Below, in pieces: positions 42,127-50,739 of a stretch of DNA of 64,000 bases. Under the pieces are notes generated by a model. That model saw nothing but the letters and a program-made list of their open reading frames with translations, was not told the DNA's origin and made no database searches. This DNA is from Nonomuraea guangzhouensis. GTDB taxonomy: Bacteria > Actinomycetota > Actinomycetes > Streptosporangiales > Streptosporangiaceae. The first letter of the stretch is position 1. Each line of letters begins with the position of its first letter. The stretch lies in NCBI RefSeq assembly GCF_019396345.1, contig NZ_JAHKRM010000006.1, forward strand, positions 186,001-250,000, given 5' to 3'. The translations under genes were made by a program, and so were the position numbers.

Positions 42127-42141
42127 GAAACGACTCGTTTC
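42127..42141. promoter_or_regulatory. Palindrome upstream of the TetR gene
   Basis: GAAACG (42127-42132) and CGTTTC (42136-42141) are perfect inverted arms with an ACT spacer. It lies 26 bases before the TetR start and has the form of TetR operators, so autoregulation is likely. Confidence 0.55.
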
Positions 42142-42167
42142 TGTTTCTGGTGATGCGGATGGAGCCG

Positions 42168-42776
42168 ATGCCCGCCACGGAGAAAGCCGCCGGTGCCCGC
42201 CGTACCCGTCTGACCCCCGCGCGGGAGGCGGAGTTGTACGGCGTCGTCGTTGAGCTGCTGCGCGAGGTCGGCTATGAGGCGCTCACCATGCCCGCCGTCG
42301 CGACCCGCTCTCGCTCCAGCACGGCCACGCTCTACCGGCAGTGGGGCGGCAAGCCGGGTCTGGTCCTCGCGGCGCTCAAGCATCACCAGCCGCCTCCCGA
42401 TGTGTTCAACGTCGACACCGGGACCCTGGGCGGCGACCTGCGGGAGATCGCCCGCCAGGTGACCTCGGGCGCCCCGGCCGAGCACGAGTTGATGGCAGGG
42501 CTTTCGCATGCGGCGCTGGGCGACCCTGAGTTGGCGCAGACAATGCGTGAGCAACTGACCGTACCGGCGCAGGAGGCTTTGGAGGAGGTGTTGCGGCGGG
42601 CGGTCGACCGCGGCGAGATTCCCGCCGACACGCCCGCCCGCCCCTACTGCGCGCACCTGCTGATCGCCTTCAGCGTGATCATTCCTGTGATGGAGGGGCG
42701 TCCGGCCGACCAGGGCGACGTGCTGAACTTCGTGGACGCGGTCATGCTCCCGGCGCTGCGCCAGCCCGCCTCCTAA
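42168..42776 (+). CDS. TetR-family transcriptional regulator
   Basis: A 202-residue regulator from ATG 42168 (MPATEKAAGARR), preferred over upstream starts because GGAG lies just before it. The helix-turn-helix is at residues 22-66 (VVELLREVGYEALTMPAVATRSRSSTATLYRQWGGK). The C-terminal TetR_C-type domain contains GGDLREIARQVTSGAP and FSVIIPVMEGRPADQG. A GAAACG/CGTTTC palindrome precedes it. No divergent gene adjoins, so targets other than itself are unknown. Confidence 0.9.
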   Translation: MPATEKAAGARRTRLTPAREAELYGVVVELLREVGYEALTMPAVATRSRSSTATLYRQWGGKPGLVLAALKHHQPPPDVFNVDTGTLGGDLREIARQVTSGAPAEHELMAGLSHAALGDPELAQTMREQLTVPAQEALEEVLRRAVDRGEIPADTPARPYCAHLLIAFSVIIPVMEGRPADQGDVLNFVDAVMLPALRQPAS

Positions 42777-43127
42777 GCCCAGCAAGCCCAGTAAGCCCAG
42801 CGATTCAGCGTGGCCCGACGTGCTCCTGCAGCGGATCAAGCGGGCACGGCCGGGGCCTTGTTGTCTTGAGCGCGCCAGTCGTTGTCGCCCAGGGACTGCG
42901 CGGTCGGCCGGTAACCACGGGCGTGGTAGCCCGTGTTCTCGTCTACCACGATCGTCGCAGCTCAGAACCCTCCTTCGGGCGGACGTTCCCCGAGGGCGAG
43001 GCCACGAGGCTTGACTAGTGACCCTGACAGCGGGATTGACCGCACCAACCGTGACCGAGCCGGCCGTGGAGCCGGTCCCCTCCGGCTGACCCGAGCCCCG
43101 CCCGCCGTTTCCCCTTCGAGGAAATCA
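42777..43127. other. Gene-free stretch with short repeats
   Basis: It begins with three AAGCCCAG copies at 9-base spacing (42775-42800). A minus-strand open stretch ending at 42836 could encode about 37 residues (VVDENTGYHARGYRP), perhaps a gene relic. Beyond that I see only the upstream region of the glycosyltransferase gene. Confidence 0.4.
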
Positions 43128-44390
43128 ATGACCAAGCACACGCGCGGCCCAGGCGCCCTTTGCGACTTCCAGCTTTCGAACAGAGCGGATCCGCTCAGCC
43201 CACCGGGTCCCACGGTGGAGATCGTCATCCCCGTCTACAACGAAGAGCGGGCGCTCCCGGGATGCCTGCGCACCCTTCACGCGCACCTGCGTGAGCGGAT
43301 GCCGTTCCCCTGGCGGATCACCGTGGCGGACAACGCGAGCGTTGACCGCACGCTGGAGGTGGCTCGGGAACTGGCCGCCGAACTGCCCGGAACGGACGTG
43401 GTCCACCTCGACAGGAAAGGACGCGGGCTCGCGCTGCGTACGGTGTGGGGCGCCAGCGAGGCCGACATCGTCGTTTACATGGACGTCGACCTGTCCACGC
43501 GCCTGGACGCCCTCTTGCCGCTGATCGCCCCGCTCGCCAGCGGCCACTCCGACCTCGCCATCGGCAGCCGGCTGGCCCCCGGCTCGCGTACCGTGCGCGG
43601 ACCGCGCCGCGAGCTGATCTCCCGCTGCTACAACGCGATCATCCGGCTCACCCATGGAGCCCGCTTCAGCGACGCGCAGTGCGGATTCAAGGCCGCCCGT
43701 ACGGACGCGCTCGGCCCGCTCCTCGAACGGACGCGGGACGACGCTTGGTTCTTCGACACCGAGCTGCTGCTGCTCGCCGAGCACAACGGGTTGCGCATCC
43801 ACGAGGTCCCGGTCGACTGGGTCGAGGACGTGGACACCCGGGTCGACGTCGTCAGCACCGCCACGGACGACCTGCGCGGACTGTGGCGGGTGGCCCGCAT
43901 GAAGGCGTCGGGCGCCGCGCGGGCCTCGTTGCCGACCCGCCCCGCCCCGGCCGCCGAGCACCCCGACGCCGTACTGGCCCCCGCCAGGGCGCGCTCCCGC
44001 ATCACCTGGGAGGTCGGCTGCTTCGCCGCCATCGGCGTGCTCTCGACGGTCGGGCAGGCCCTGCTGTACTGGCTGCTGCGCGCATGGTGGCCGCCCGTAC
44101 TCGCGAACCTCGTCTCGCTGATCGTTCTGACGGTGCTCAACACCGAGGCCAACCGGCGTCTCACCTTCCGCTGGTCCGGCACTGGGGTCGGACGCGCGCA
44201 CCTGGGGGCCGGTGCCCTGTTCTTGATCGGGTACGTCGTCACCTCCGCCGCTGTGCTGCTGTTCCGCCAGGTCCAGCCGGAGGCGTCGGCCGGGGCCGAG
44301 ACGCTGGTGCTCACCGCCTCGTCCGTACTGGTCACCGCCGTCCGCTTCATGGTGCTGCGGCTGGCCGTCTTCCGCCGTAGCACCCCCTGA
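43128..44390 (+). CDS. GT2 polyprenyl-phosphate glycosyltransferase fused to GtrA-like membrane domain
   Basis: A 420-residue two-domain protein. Residues 25-255 are a GT-A glycosyltransferase of the dolichyl/polyprenyl-phosphate sugar synthase type: VEIVIPVYNEERALPG, the metal-binding DVD in VVYMDVDLSTRL, and DAQCGFKAARTDAL. Residues ~295-415 hold four hydrophobic helices of the GtrA type (FAAIGVLSTVGQALLYWLL, LIVLTVLNTEANRRLTFRW). Such proteins load a sugar on a lipid carrier and help it across the membrane. The GT39 protein that would use it follows 26 bases downstream, as in YkcC/YkcB pairs. Confidence 0.9.
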   Translation: MTKHTRGPGALCDFQLSNRADPLSPPGPTVEIVIPVYNEERALPGCLRTLHAHLRERMPFPWRITVADNASVDRTLEVARELAAELPGTDVVHLDRKGRGLALRTVWGASEADIVVYMDVDLSTRLDALLPLIAPLASGHSDLAIGSRLAPGSRTVRGPRRELISRCYNAIIRLTHGARFSDAQCGFKAARTDALGPLLERTRDDAWFFDTELLLLAEHNGLRIHEVPVDWVEDVDTRVDVVSTATDDLRGLWRVARMKASGAARASLPTRPAPAAEHPDAVLAPARARSRITWEVGCFAAIGVLSTVGQALLYWLLRAWWPPVLANLVSLIVLTVLNTEANRRLTFRWSGTGVGRAHLGAGALFLIGYVVTSAAVLLFRQVQPEASAGAETLVLTASSVLVTAVRFMVLRLAVFRRSTP

Positions 44391-44416
44391 CCGTCTTCGG
44401 AGAAGAAGAAACACAG

Positions 44417-46519
44417 ATGACCGACACCACCGAACTCCCCTCGCCGCCACGCATCGCCGGCCGACCGCTGCCCGGCTGGGCGGCTCCGGCCGCGCTCGCG
44501 GTGATCCTGCTCCTGGCCACCGGCCTGTACGGCTGGGCCCTGGGTTCCCTCGGCTGGGGCAACGGCTACTACTCCGCCGCCGTGAAGTCGATGGGCCAGA
44601 GCTGGACGAACTTCCTGTTCGGCTCCTTCGACCCAGCAGGTGTGATCACCGTCGACAAGCCGCCGGCGGCGCTGTGGCCGCAGGTCCTCAGCACCAAGAT
44701 CTTCGGCCTGCACGGCTGGGCGATGATCCTGCCCCAGGTGCTGGCAGGTGTCGCCGCGGTGTTCGTGCTGCATCGCACCGTACGACTGTGGGCGGGAGAG
44801 GTGGCCGGACTGCTGGCCGCGCTGGTCCTGACGTTGACCCCGATCACCGTGGCGATCAACCGCGACAACAACCCGGACACCCTGCTGGTGCTGACGCTGG
44901 TAGGGGCGGCGTACGCGCTGACCCGGGCCTTGCGGACGGATTCCGGCCGGGCTTGCCTGCGGTGGTTGTGCGCCGCCGGCTTCCTGATCGGCCTCGGCTT
45001 CATGGCGAAGATGCTGGCCGCCTGGATGGTGATCCCCGCCTTCGCGGCGGCATGGCTGGTCGGTGCGCGCGGTCCCTGGCTCGGCCGGCTCGCCAAGCTG
45101 CTGGCCGGCGGCGTCGTTCTCGTGGTGTCCTCGCTGTGGTGGGTCGCGATGGTCGCGTTCTGGCCGGGAGAGCGCCCGTACATCGGCGGCAGCACCGACG
45201 GCAGTGCGTGGGACCTGGTCATCGGCTACAACGGGCTGGGGCGCATCCTCGGCGGGAGCAGCGGCGGCGCGGGCGGCTTCAGCGTCTCCTTCGGCGGCGC
45301 GGCCGGTCTGGGACGGCTGTTCAACGACCAGGTCGGCGGGCAGATCAGCTGGCTGCTGCCGTTGTGCGGGGTGGCGCTGGTGCTGGCCGTGGCCGTTGCC
45401 GTATTGCGCCGGCGCGGAGTCATGACGCTCGGTGAGCCGCTCGCCGCGTCCGGATGGGTGCTGTGGGGCACCTGGCTGGTGGTCTGCGGCCTGGTGTTCG
45501 CCACGCAGCAGGGAACTTTCCACCCGTACTACACGACGCAACTGGCCCCCGCCATCGCCGCCATCACCGCCGGCTTCGCCGCGACGCTGGCCCGCGCCCA
45601 CCGCGCGGGGGCCCGCTGGCCACTCCCGTTGGGAGTCGGCGCCGTCGCGGTGACCACGGTCTGGGCATATGTCGTGATCGAGCGGGTCCCGTCCTGGAAC
45701 GGCTGGCTGGTGTGGCTTGTGGTAGCGGCCGGAGTGGCGGCGGTCGTGCTGCTGCTCCTGTCCGCCGGTCGGCGACGGCTTCTTCCCGCCGCCTTCGGCG
45801 TCGCGGTCCTGGCAGTTCTGTCGGCTCCGGCGGCCTGGGCGTTCAGCGTCCCCGGCTCCACTTCGGCGATGGGTGGCGCCAACCCCACCGCAGGTCCGTC
45901 GGGTATGCCCTTCGGCCGTGGGGGCGGCCCGGCCATGGGCGGGTTCGAACTCCCACCAGGCATGGAGCTCCCTTCAGGAACACAGCTGCCGCAAGGGATG
46001 GAGTTGCCGGAAGGGATGGAGCTTCCCGAAGGCTTCCCCGGCGGGAGCGGTGGCATGCCACCTGGGTTCTCCGGAGGCTTTCCAGGCGGAGGCGCCGAGC
46101 TCACCACCGACCAGCGCAAGATCCTCGACTATGCCGTCAAGAACTCCGGCTCCGCCCGGATCAAGCTCGCGGCCGAGGGGGGCGCCATGTTCGCCTCCAC
46201 GTTCATCCTGAACAGCGACGCCACGGTCATCGGCATGGGCGGCTTCATCGGTATTGACGATGCGCCGAGCGTTCGGCAGTTGGAGGAGTGGACGAGTTCC
46301 GGGCAGTTGCGCTTCGTCATGGGATCCGGTTGGGGCGGTTTCGGCGCCATGATGGGCGAAACGAGCACACAACGCTCGCAATGGATGAAGCAGAACTGCA
46401 CCGAAGTCCCCGCCAGCGCGTACGGGGGACGTCCCGTCAGCCCCACGCCGGGCAGCCCAACGACCGGTGGCGCCATGGGAGGCGCCACCACCCTCTACGA
46501 CTGCGCCGCGAAGCACTGA
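44417..46519 (+). CDS. GT39-type membrane glycosyltransferase with Gly/Met-rich loop
   Basis: A 700-residue polytopic ArnT/YkcB-like glycosyltransferase with about 11-12 helices in residues 20-475. Typical family segments are GNGYYSAAVKSMGQSW and DPAGVITVDKPPAALW (the acidic loop with Asp and Lys), and INRDNNPDTLL. The C-terminal half is extracytoplasmic: a Gly/Met-rich region with repeated ELPxGM units (about 515-550), then a globular domain ending YDCAAKH. The polyprenyl-sugar synthase gene directly precedes it, so it should transfer that sugar to an outside acceptor. Confidence 0.9.
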   Translation: MTDTTELPSPPRIAGRPLPGWAAPAALAVILLLATGLYGWALGSLGWGNGYYSAAVKSMGQSWTNFLFGSFDPAGVITVDKPPAALWPQVLSTKIFGLHGWAMILPQVLAGVAAVFVLHRTVRLWAGEVAGLLAALVLTLTPITVAINRDNNPDTLLVLTLVGAAYALTRALRTDSGRACLRWLCAAGFLIGLGFMAKMLAAWMVIPAFAAAWLVGARGPWLGRLAKLLAGGVVLVVSSLWWVAMVAFWPGERPYIGGSTDGSAWDLVIGYNGLGRILGGSSGGAGGFSVSFGGAAGLGRLFNDQVGGQISWLLPLCGVALVLAVAVAVLRRRGVMTLGEPLAASGWVLWGTWLVVCGLVFATQQGTFHPYYTTQLAPAIAAITAGFAATLARAHRAGARWPLPLGVGAVAVTTVWAYVVIERVPSWNGWLVWLVVAAGVAAVVLLLLSAGRRRLLPAAFGVAVLAVLSAPAAWAFSVPGSTSAMGGANPTAGPSGMPFGRGGGPAMGGFELPPGMELPSGTQLPQGMELPEGMELPEGFPGGSGGMPPGFSGGFPGGGAELTTDQRKILDYAVKNSGSARIKLAAEGGAMFASTFILNSDATVIGMGGFIGIDDAPSVRQLEEWTSSGQLRFVMGSGWGGFGAMMGETSTQRSQWMKQNCTEVPASAYGGRPVSPTPGSPTTGGAMGGATTLYDCAAKH

Positions 46520-46544
46520 CGTACGGGGGCCAAGGTGTCGGCCA

Positions 46545-46630
46545 TGTCAGTGGCGGCGTCAGGGTGGCGACGGTGCGTTATCAGAGCGGTCGGTGATGGT
46601 TGAGCCATGAACGGTTCAGCGATCGCGGCC
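46545..46630. repeat. 86-bp upstream element, copy 1
   Basis: This block matches 50091-50176 at about 76 of 86 positions with no gaps. It begins TGTCAGTGGC and ends AGCGATCGCGGCC, includes a conserved TATCAGAGCGGTCGG, and lies 50 bases before the DUF4097 gene. It contains an ATG that would start MNGSAIAA, out of frame with the gene here. Confidence 0.75.
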
Positions 46631-46679
46631 TCGGGGCTGCGAACTGGGCCACGACCAGCTGACAACAACGCAGGAGAGC

Positions 46680-47348
46680 ATGATGCAGACGTTCGACACC
46701 CCCGCCCCGATCTCCGCCGTCCTGGACATCCCCGCCGGGCGCGTGCGGTTCATCGCCGCCGACCGGGCCGACACCACCGTCGAGATCGTGCCCGTGAACG
46801 CGGCCAAGAGCCGTGATGTGAAGGCGGCCGAGCAGACCACGGTCGCCTACGCCGACGGCCTCCTGCGGATCGAGAGCGCCGAGGCGAACAACCAGTACTT
46901 CGGCCCGTCCGGATCCATCCAGGTGACGATCCAGTTGCCCGCCGGCTCCCGCATCGAGGCCAAGGCGGCCAGCACCGAACTCCAGGCGGTCGGCCGCCTC
47001 GGCGATGTCGTCTTCGACGGTGCCTACAGCCAGATCAGCATCGACGAGGCGGCGAGCGTCCGCCTGACCGCGGTCGACGGCGACGTCGAGGTCGGCCGGC
47101 TGGGCGGCCCCGCGGAGATCAGCACCTCCCGGGGCGACATCCGGATCGCCGAAGCCACGGGCGGCAAGGTCGTGCTCCGCACCCAGTCCGGCGACATCTC
47201 GATCACCGCCGCCACCGGCGTCTCGGCCGCCCTGAACGCCGGCACCAGCCACGGCCGCATCACCAACGCCCTCAAGAACGACGGCACCACCGAACTCGAC
47301 ATCCACGCCACCACCTCCCACGGCGACATCACCGCCCGCAGCCTGTGA
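46680..47348 (+). CDS. DUF4097-type beta-helix protein
   Basis: A 222-residue protein (ATG at 46680 with CAGGAGAGC just ahead; a second ATG follows at once). It is made of repeating short beta strands: IPAGRVRFIAADRADTTVEIVP, LPAGSRIEAKAASTELQAVG, AYSQISIDEAASVRLTAVDGDVEVGRL, TSRGDIRIAEATGG and QSGDISI. This is the DUF4097/adhesin-like pattern common in actinomycetes. There is no signal peptide. An 86-bp element shared with the gene at 50213 precedes it. Confidence 0.85.
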   Translation: MMQTFDTPAPISAVLDIPAGRVRFIAADRADTTVEIVPVNAAKSRDVKAAEQTTVAYADGLLRIESAEANNQYFGPSGSIQVTIQLPAGSRIEAKAASTELQAVGRLGDVVFDGAYSQISIDEAASVRLTAVDGDVEVGRLGGPAEISTSRGDIRIAEATGGKVVLRTQSGDISITAATGVSAALNAGTSHGRITNALKNDGTTELDIHATTSHGDITARSL

Positions 47349-47366
47349 TCCGGGAGCAGCGGCGCC

Positions 47367-47790
47367 TCAGAGGAGTTCGCCGGCCCGGCGCAGGCGGCGC
47401 TCGCGAAGGGCCAGCAGTGGCGGCAGGCCCAGCTGCACGAGTATGTACACGGCCACGGCGAGCGCCTCCCAGAACCCCGACGAGCCGATCGCGCTGCCAC
47501 CGAGCTGTGTCAGGGCCCAGCGCCCCAGCGAGACGGCCAGTGGCAGCACGCCGGCCGGTGGGTCGAGCAGGCCCGCTGCGGTGAGCCCCTCGACGAAGTC
47601 CGTGCCGTCCACCTGCTCGCCCGCGACCTCGCCGGCCCGCGGTGGCCTCGTCGAGCGAGCCGGTCTCCTGAAGCGCTGCGACGAAGACCGCGCCCGGCTC
47701 CGGCACCGCGACGAAAATGTTCAGCTCGGGGCGGCCGAGAATCCCTGCCTCGCCGTCGAAGACGACCGTCAGCCGCGCGGAGTTCCTCTA
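47367..47790 (-). pseudogene. Degenerate PqqD-like/membrane protein remnant
   Basis: On the minus strand, RLTVVFDGEAGILGRPELNIFVAVPEPGAVF, then LQETGSLDEATA, and, after a frame change near 47640, EQVDGTDFVEGLTAAGLLDPPAG can be read. This resembles a PqqD-type winged-helix segment. It is followed by two hydrophobic helices (VLPLAVSLGRWALTQLGG, FWEALAVAVYILVQLGL) and a stop. The frame break and missing start indicate a decayed gene. The 81-residue frame 47367-47612 alone might be read as a small membrane protein. Confidence 0.45.
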
Positions 47791-48240
47791 CCGCCAGGGC
47801 AGGTACGCGGACGCACGTGACGAGACGGACCGGCCGCTGAGGCCGGCGCTCACGTCCAATCTTCTGAACGTGCCGGGGCTGGACTACGACGCTCGGTTAT
47901 GCCGTGAAGGGAAGGGGGCGTGAGGAGTCCCGGGGGCTTTGGGGATAGGCCCATGCGTTGTTCACGGTCATCGGCGCACCGGAGCGGTCCACGTCCGCGG
48001 CACTGCTGGCTCGGTAGCCTACTGCCGCCCAACGGAACCGGAACGGAAGAGGAACGGAAGATCGGCCTCGTAAAATCCTTCAAGGTCGGCCGCGACCAAA
48101 CAGGAGAAGTGATGACCGAGTGCCTGTGCGTCGTGACGGCGCGTCATCCGTTGGTGCAAGGCCTTTAAGGTCCACGCCATCCGGCGAAGAGCGTCGCTGA
48201 CCTGCCATTAACTGGCACATAGCATTCAAGGGAGAATTCC
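47791..48240. other. Stretch without a convincing gene
   Basis: A plus-strand segment ending near 47923 (AEFLYRQGRYADARDETDRP) recalls one tetratricopeptide unit and may be another relic. An 18-codon frame at 48112-48168 (MTECLCVVTARHPLVQGL) has a CAGGAGAAG site and could be a leader peptide; evidence is weak. The remaining ~70 bases should hold the promoter of the lipoprotein gene. Confidence 0.4.
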
Positions 48241-48651
48241 ATGAATATACCTCGCGCTGCCCATCGCCTCGCCTTAGGGATGGGAGTAGTGATCCTGTGC
48301 GCCAGTTTCAGCGCCTGCGGTACTTCTGGGACCGCCGCAAGCCAGACCGCCGCGGCCGACGCCGGCCAGGACTCCAGCCCCACCACCGCTACCAGCAAAA
48401 AGAAGACCCCCCGGCCGAGCCCTCGCGGAGGCGTCACCAAGGCCGCCCTGCTGAAGAAGATGAAGAGCGAACCGGACGTTGGGGACCTGTCTGAGTCGGT
48501 TATGTCCTGCCTGGCCGAACTCGCGTTGGAGTACGGCGATGGGGACGACCTAAAACGCTATATCGAGGGTTCGATCTCGGACGAGAAAATCAAGGGTCTC
48601 ACTCCGTCGAACAAGCCCTATTGGAAAGCGACCGACAAGTGCCTGAAGTAA
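48241..48651 (+). CDS. Small lipoprotein of unknown function
   Basis: A 136-residue protein with a lipoprotein signal (ALGMGVVILCASFSAC; lipobox FSAC, Cys at about residue 26). A Ser/Thr/Ala linker and a Lys-rich, Pro-rich stretch (SKKKTPRPSPRGG) follow. The C-terminal globular domain of about 70 residues has two Cys residues (SVMSCLAELALEYGDGDDL and ATDKCLK), probably disulphide-bonded. It should be anchored on the outer face of the membrane. No partner gene is evident. Confidence 0.8.
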   Translation: MNIPRAAHRLALGMGVVILCASFSACGTSGTAASQTAAADAGQDSSPTTATSKKKTPRPSPRGGVTKAALLKKMKSEPDVGDLSESVMSCLAELALEYGDGDDLKRYIEGSISDEKIKGLTPSNKPYWKATDKCLK

Positions 48652-48710
48652 TGTAGGAAAGAGCCGAGATCAGGGGCGGCGGCGGATCCGCTACCCCCCG
48701 CAGACCGAAG

Positions 48711-49145
48711 CTAGAGGCTGCCGAAGTCAGGCAGAGTGATCGAACCGTCCTCCGCGAGGGGGAACCCGGGATTGTGCGCGATCTCCCAGGCGTGGCCGTC
48801 CGGATCGACGAAGGCACCGGAGTAGAACCCGATGGCATTGGTGGCCGCGGGCTTGGTGATGCTCCCACCAGCCCGCTCCACCGCCGCGAGCAGAGCATCA
48901 ACCTCCGCATCGGACCGGACGTTGTGTGCCAGGGCGATCCCGCCGAAACCGACCGCCGGCCCGGGCTCCAGACCGCAGTCCTTCGCGAGTTTGTCGCGAC
49001 CCCACAGGATCAGTCCTAGGCCCCCGGCCTGGAAGAAGACGGTCTCCTCGACTTCTTGCCCCCGCCAGCCCAGGGCCTGGTAAAAGCCCTTGGCGCGAGC
49101 GAGATCGGAGACCCCCAGCGTGATCAGAGTGATTCGCTGTTCCAT
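48711..49145 (-). CDS. VOC-family (glyoxalase-fold) protein
   Basis: A 144-residue protein with two beta-alpha-beta-beta-beta modules. It starts ITLITLGVSDLARAKGFYQALGW and ends in GFYSGAFVDPDGHAWEIAHNP. The typical metal-binding H/E positions are only partly recognisable: the late DPDGHAWEI supplies a Glu, and the first His position is Thr or Leu. Function could be dioxygenase, isomerase or resistance binding protein. It stands alone between a lipoprotein gene and a DUF899 gene. Confidence 0.88.
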   Translation of the reverse strand: MEQRITLITLGVSDLARAKGFYQALGWRGQEVEETVFFQAGGLGLILWGRDKLAKDCGLEPGPAVGFGGIALAHNVRSDAEVDALLAAVERAGGSITKPAATNAIGFYSGAFVDPDGHAWEIAHNPGFPLAEDGSITLPDFGSL

Positions 49146-49203
49146 GCGATCACGTTACTCTCCCCGATGATGGCCAACCACGTTCGCCGGCGACGAAGGC
49201 CTG

Positions 49204-49986
49204 TCAGTGGTGGTGGCCGTTCCGGCCGAGGGTCTCCACGGGGGTCGCGCCGGGGCGGGTCCACTGCGGCACGGGGCGGCTGGTCGGGCCCCAGGTGGCG
49301 CTCCCGTCCGCGTCCGAGCGCCAGTACCAGCACGCGTGGGCCCCCTCGGGCCAGCCCTCGGGTTTGTCCTCCCACGTCTCGCCCCGGCCGTACGGCGTCA
49401 TGTCGAGCAGGGCGAAGGACCCGCTGACCGCCTCGTTGCCGCGGCCCGTCGTGGAGTAGGTGAGGAACACGCGGTCGCCGTCGCGCAGGAAGCCGGTGAG
49501 GTAACCCATGCTGCCGCCGATCGGCGCGTCCACGTCGCGCACCGAGTACCAGGGCTGGGTGTAGCCCATGAACTCGACGTAGGAGGCCACCTCCTCCCAC
49601 CGGCCCGTGGTCAGGATGGCGAACGAGACGCCGCGTGCGTTGAGGTAGACGGCGTCCTTCAGGTGCCAGGCCATGGTGGTGCAGCCCTCGCACTGCCCCT
49701 GATGCGGCGCGCCGTCGTACCACATGTGCTTGTAGACCACGAGCTCGTCGCGGCCCTGGAACAGGTCCAGGAACGGGACCGGACCGTCAGGTCCGACGAC
49801 CTCGACCGTCCCGTCGAGCTCCACCATCGGCAGCCGGCGGCGGGCTGCGGCGATGGCGTCGCCCTCGCGGGTGTGGGCCTTCTCGCGGACCAGCAGCTCG
49901 TCACGGGCGGCCTGCCAGGTGGCCAGGTCGACGATGGGCGGGCGGCCGGGCAGCGCGGTGGTCGGGTCACTCGGCGAAGTCGTCAT
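49204..49986 (-). CDS. DUF899 thioredoxin-like protein
   Basis: A 260-residue protein of the DUF899 family (thioredoxin-like fold). Family segments VVGPDGPVPFLDLFQGRDELVVYKHMWYD, QCEGCTTMAWHLKDAVYL (with a CxGC-like pair) and RDVDAPIGGSMGYLTGF are present. The C-terminus ends GRNGHHH. The ATG at 49986 is chosen for the family N-terminus. It is divergent from the gene at 50213, with one of the 86-bp elements between them. Its biochemical role is not established. Confidence 0.85.
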   Translation of the reverse strand: MTTSPSDPTTALPGRPPIVDLATWQAARDELLVREKAHTREGDAIAAARRRLPMVELDGTVEVVGPDGPVPFLDLFQGRDELVVYKHMWYDGAPHQGQCEGCTTMAWHLKDAVYLNARGVSFAILTTGRWEEVASYVEFMGYTQPWYSVRDVDAPIGGSMGYLTGFLRDGDRVFLTYSTTGRGNEAVSGSFALLDMTPYGRGETWEDKPEGWPEGAHACWYWRSDADGSATWGPTSRPVPQWTRPGATPVETLGRNGHHH

Positions 49987-50090
49987 GGTGTCCTCCGTGG
50001 TGTCTCGTGACAGGCGGCGTCGTACGACGGTCATCTGAACAGACTCGCGACCCGGCCAAAACTCATCGCACCGACACATGCGGCGTGTCG

Positions 50091-50176
50091 TGTCAGTGGC
50101 CGTGTCAGTGCAGCGACGGTCCGGTATCAGAGCGGTCGGCGATGGTTGACCCATGAACGGCTCAGCGATCGCGGCC
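50091..50176. repeat. 86-bp upstream element, copy 2
   Basis: This matches 46545-46630 at about 76 of 86 positions. It contains two TGTCAGTG copies 12 bases apart (50091 and 50103), GGTATCAGAGCGGTCGG and an ATG at 50153 that would read MNGSAIAATG in frame with the downstream gene. It sits in the divergent promoter of the genes at 49986 and 50213. Confidence 0.75.
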
Positions 50177-50212
50177 ACCGGCCGTCCATTTGATGCGAAG
50201 GAGCACACCGCC

Positions 50213-50617
50213 ATGTCTGTCACCCTTTCCGACCAGGACAAGCTCACTCTGCGGGTCGCCGCGTGGGGTGCCGTCTCGTTGATGTCGGCCGCTGGCGCCG
50301 CCGGCTCGGCCCACAAGGTCGCCACGCACGGCTCGATCGCGCTGACGTCGGCGACCGGCCTGGTCGGGCACGTGGTCACCAAGGCGCCCAAGGGCGTGAA
50401 GTACGGCAAGTCCGTGGCCGAGCTGGCCGATCAGGTGCTGCCGGCCTTGACGGCGGCCATGGTCCTGCTGAACGAGCAGGATCCGGCAGAGGCCGACAAC
50501 TTCCGTGGCACCGTCATCGTCGCCATCGACGCAGCCGCCCAGACCCATCAGGGCGAGCCCAGCCCCACCCTGGCCGAGATGGCCCGCAAGATCACCGCAG
50601 CCCTCGACGCCGCTTGA
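50213..50617 (+). CDS. Conserved hypothetical protein, co-regulated with DUF4097 gene
   Basis: A 134-residue protein from ATG 50213, which has a GAAGGAG site 10 bases ahead; an in-frame ATG at 50153 would add MNGSAIAATG. It has an N-terminal helix (LTLRVAAWGAVSLMSAAGAAGS), an Ala/Gly-rich middle, and a C-terminal helical domain (SVAELADQVLPALTAAMVLL, LAEMARKITAALDAA). No catalytic motif is visible. It shares the 86-bp element with the DUF4097 gene, so the two probably respond to one signal. Confidence 0.75.
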   Translation: MSVTLSDQDKLTLRVAAWGAVSLMSAAGAAGSAHKVATHGSIALTSATGLVGHVVTKAPKGVKYGKSVAELADQVLPALTAAMVLLNEQDPAEADNFRGTVIVAIDAAAQTHQGEPSPTLAEMARKITAALDAA

Positions 50618-50739
50618 TGAATGTCGCCCCGCACAGCCACAGCTCGTCACGGGGGTCCTCTCCGGACCCCCGTGACACGACGGCATGTTAATCACGCAGC
50701 CGACGAACGTCTCCGCAAGATCATCAACCCTGGAGCATC

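Noticed and set aside
43628..45601. 657-residue minus-strand open frame
   Set aside because: Antisense to the two glycosyltransferase genes, with Arg/Gly/Gln-rich translation and no domain.
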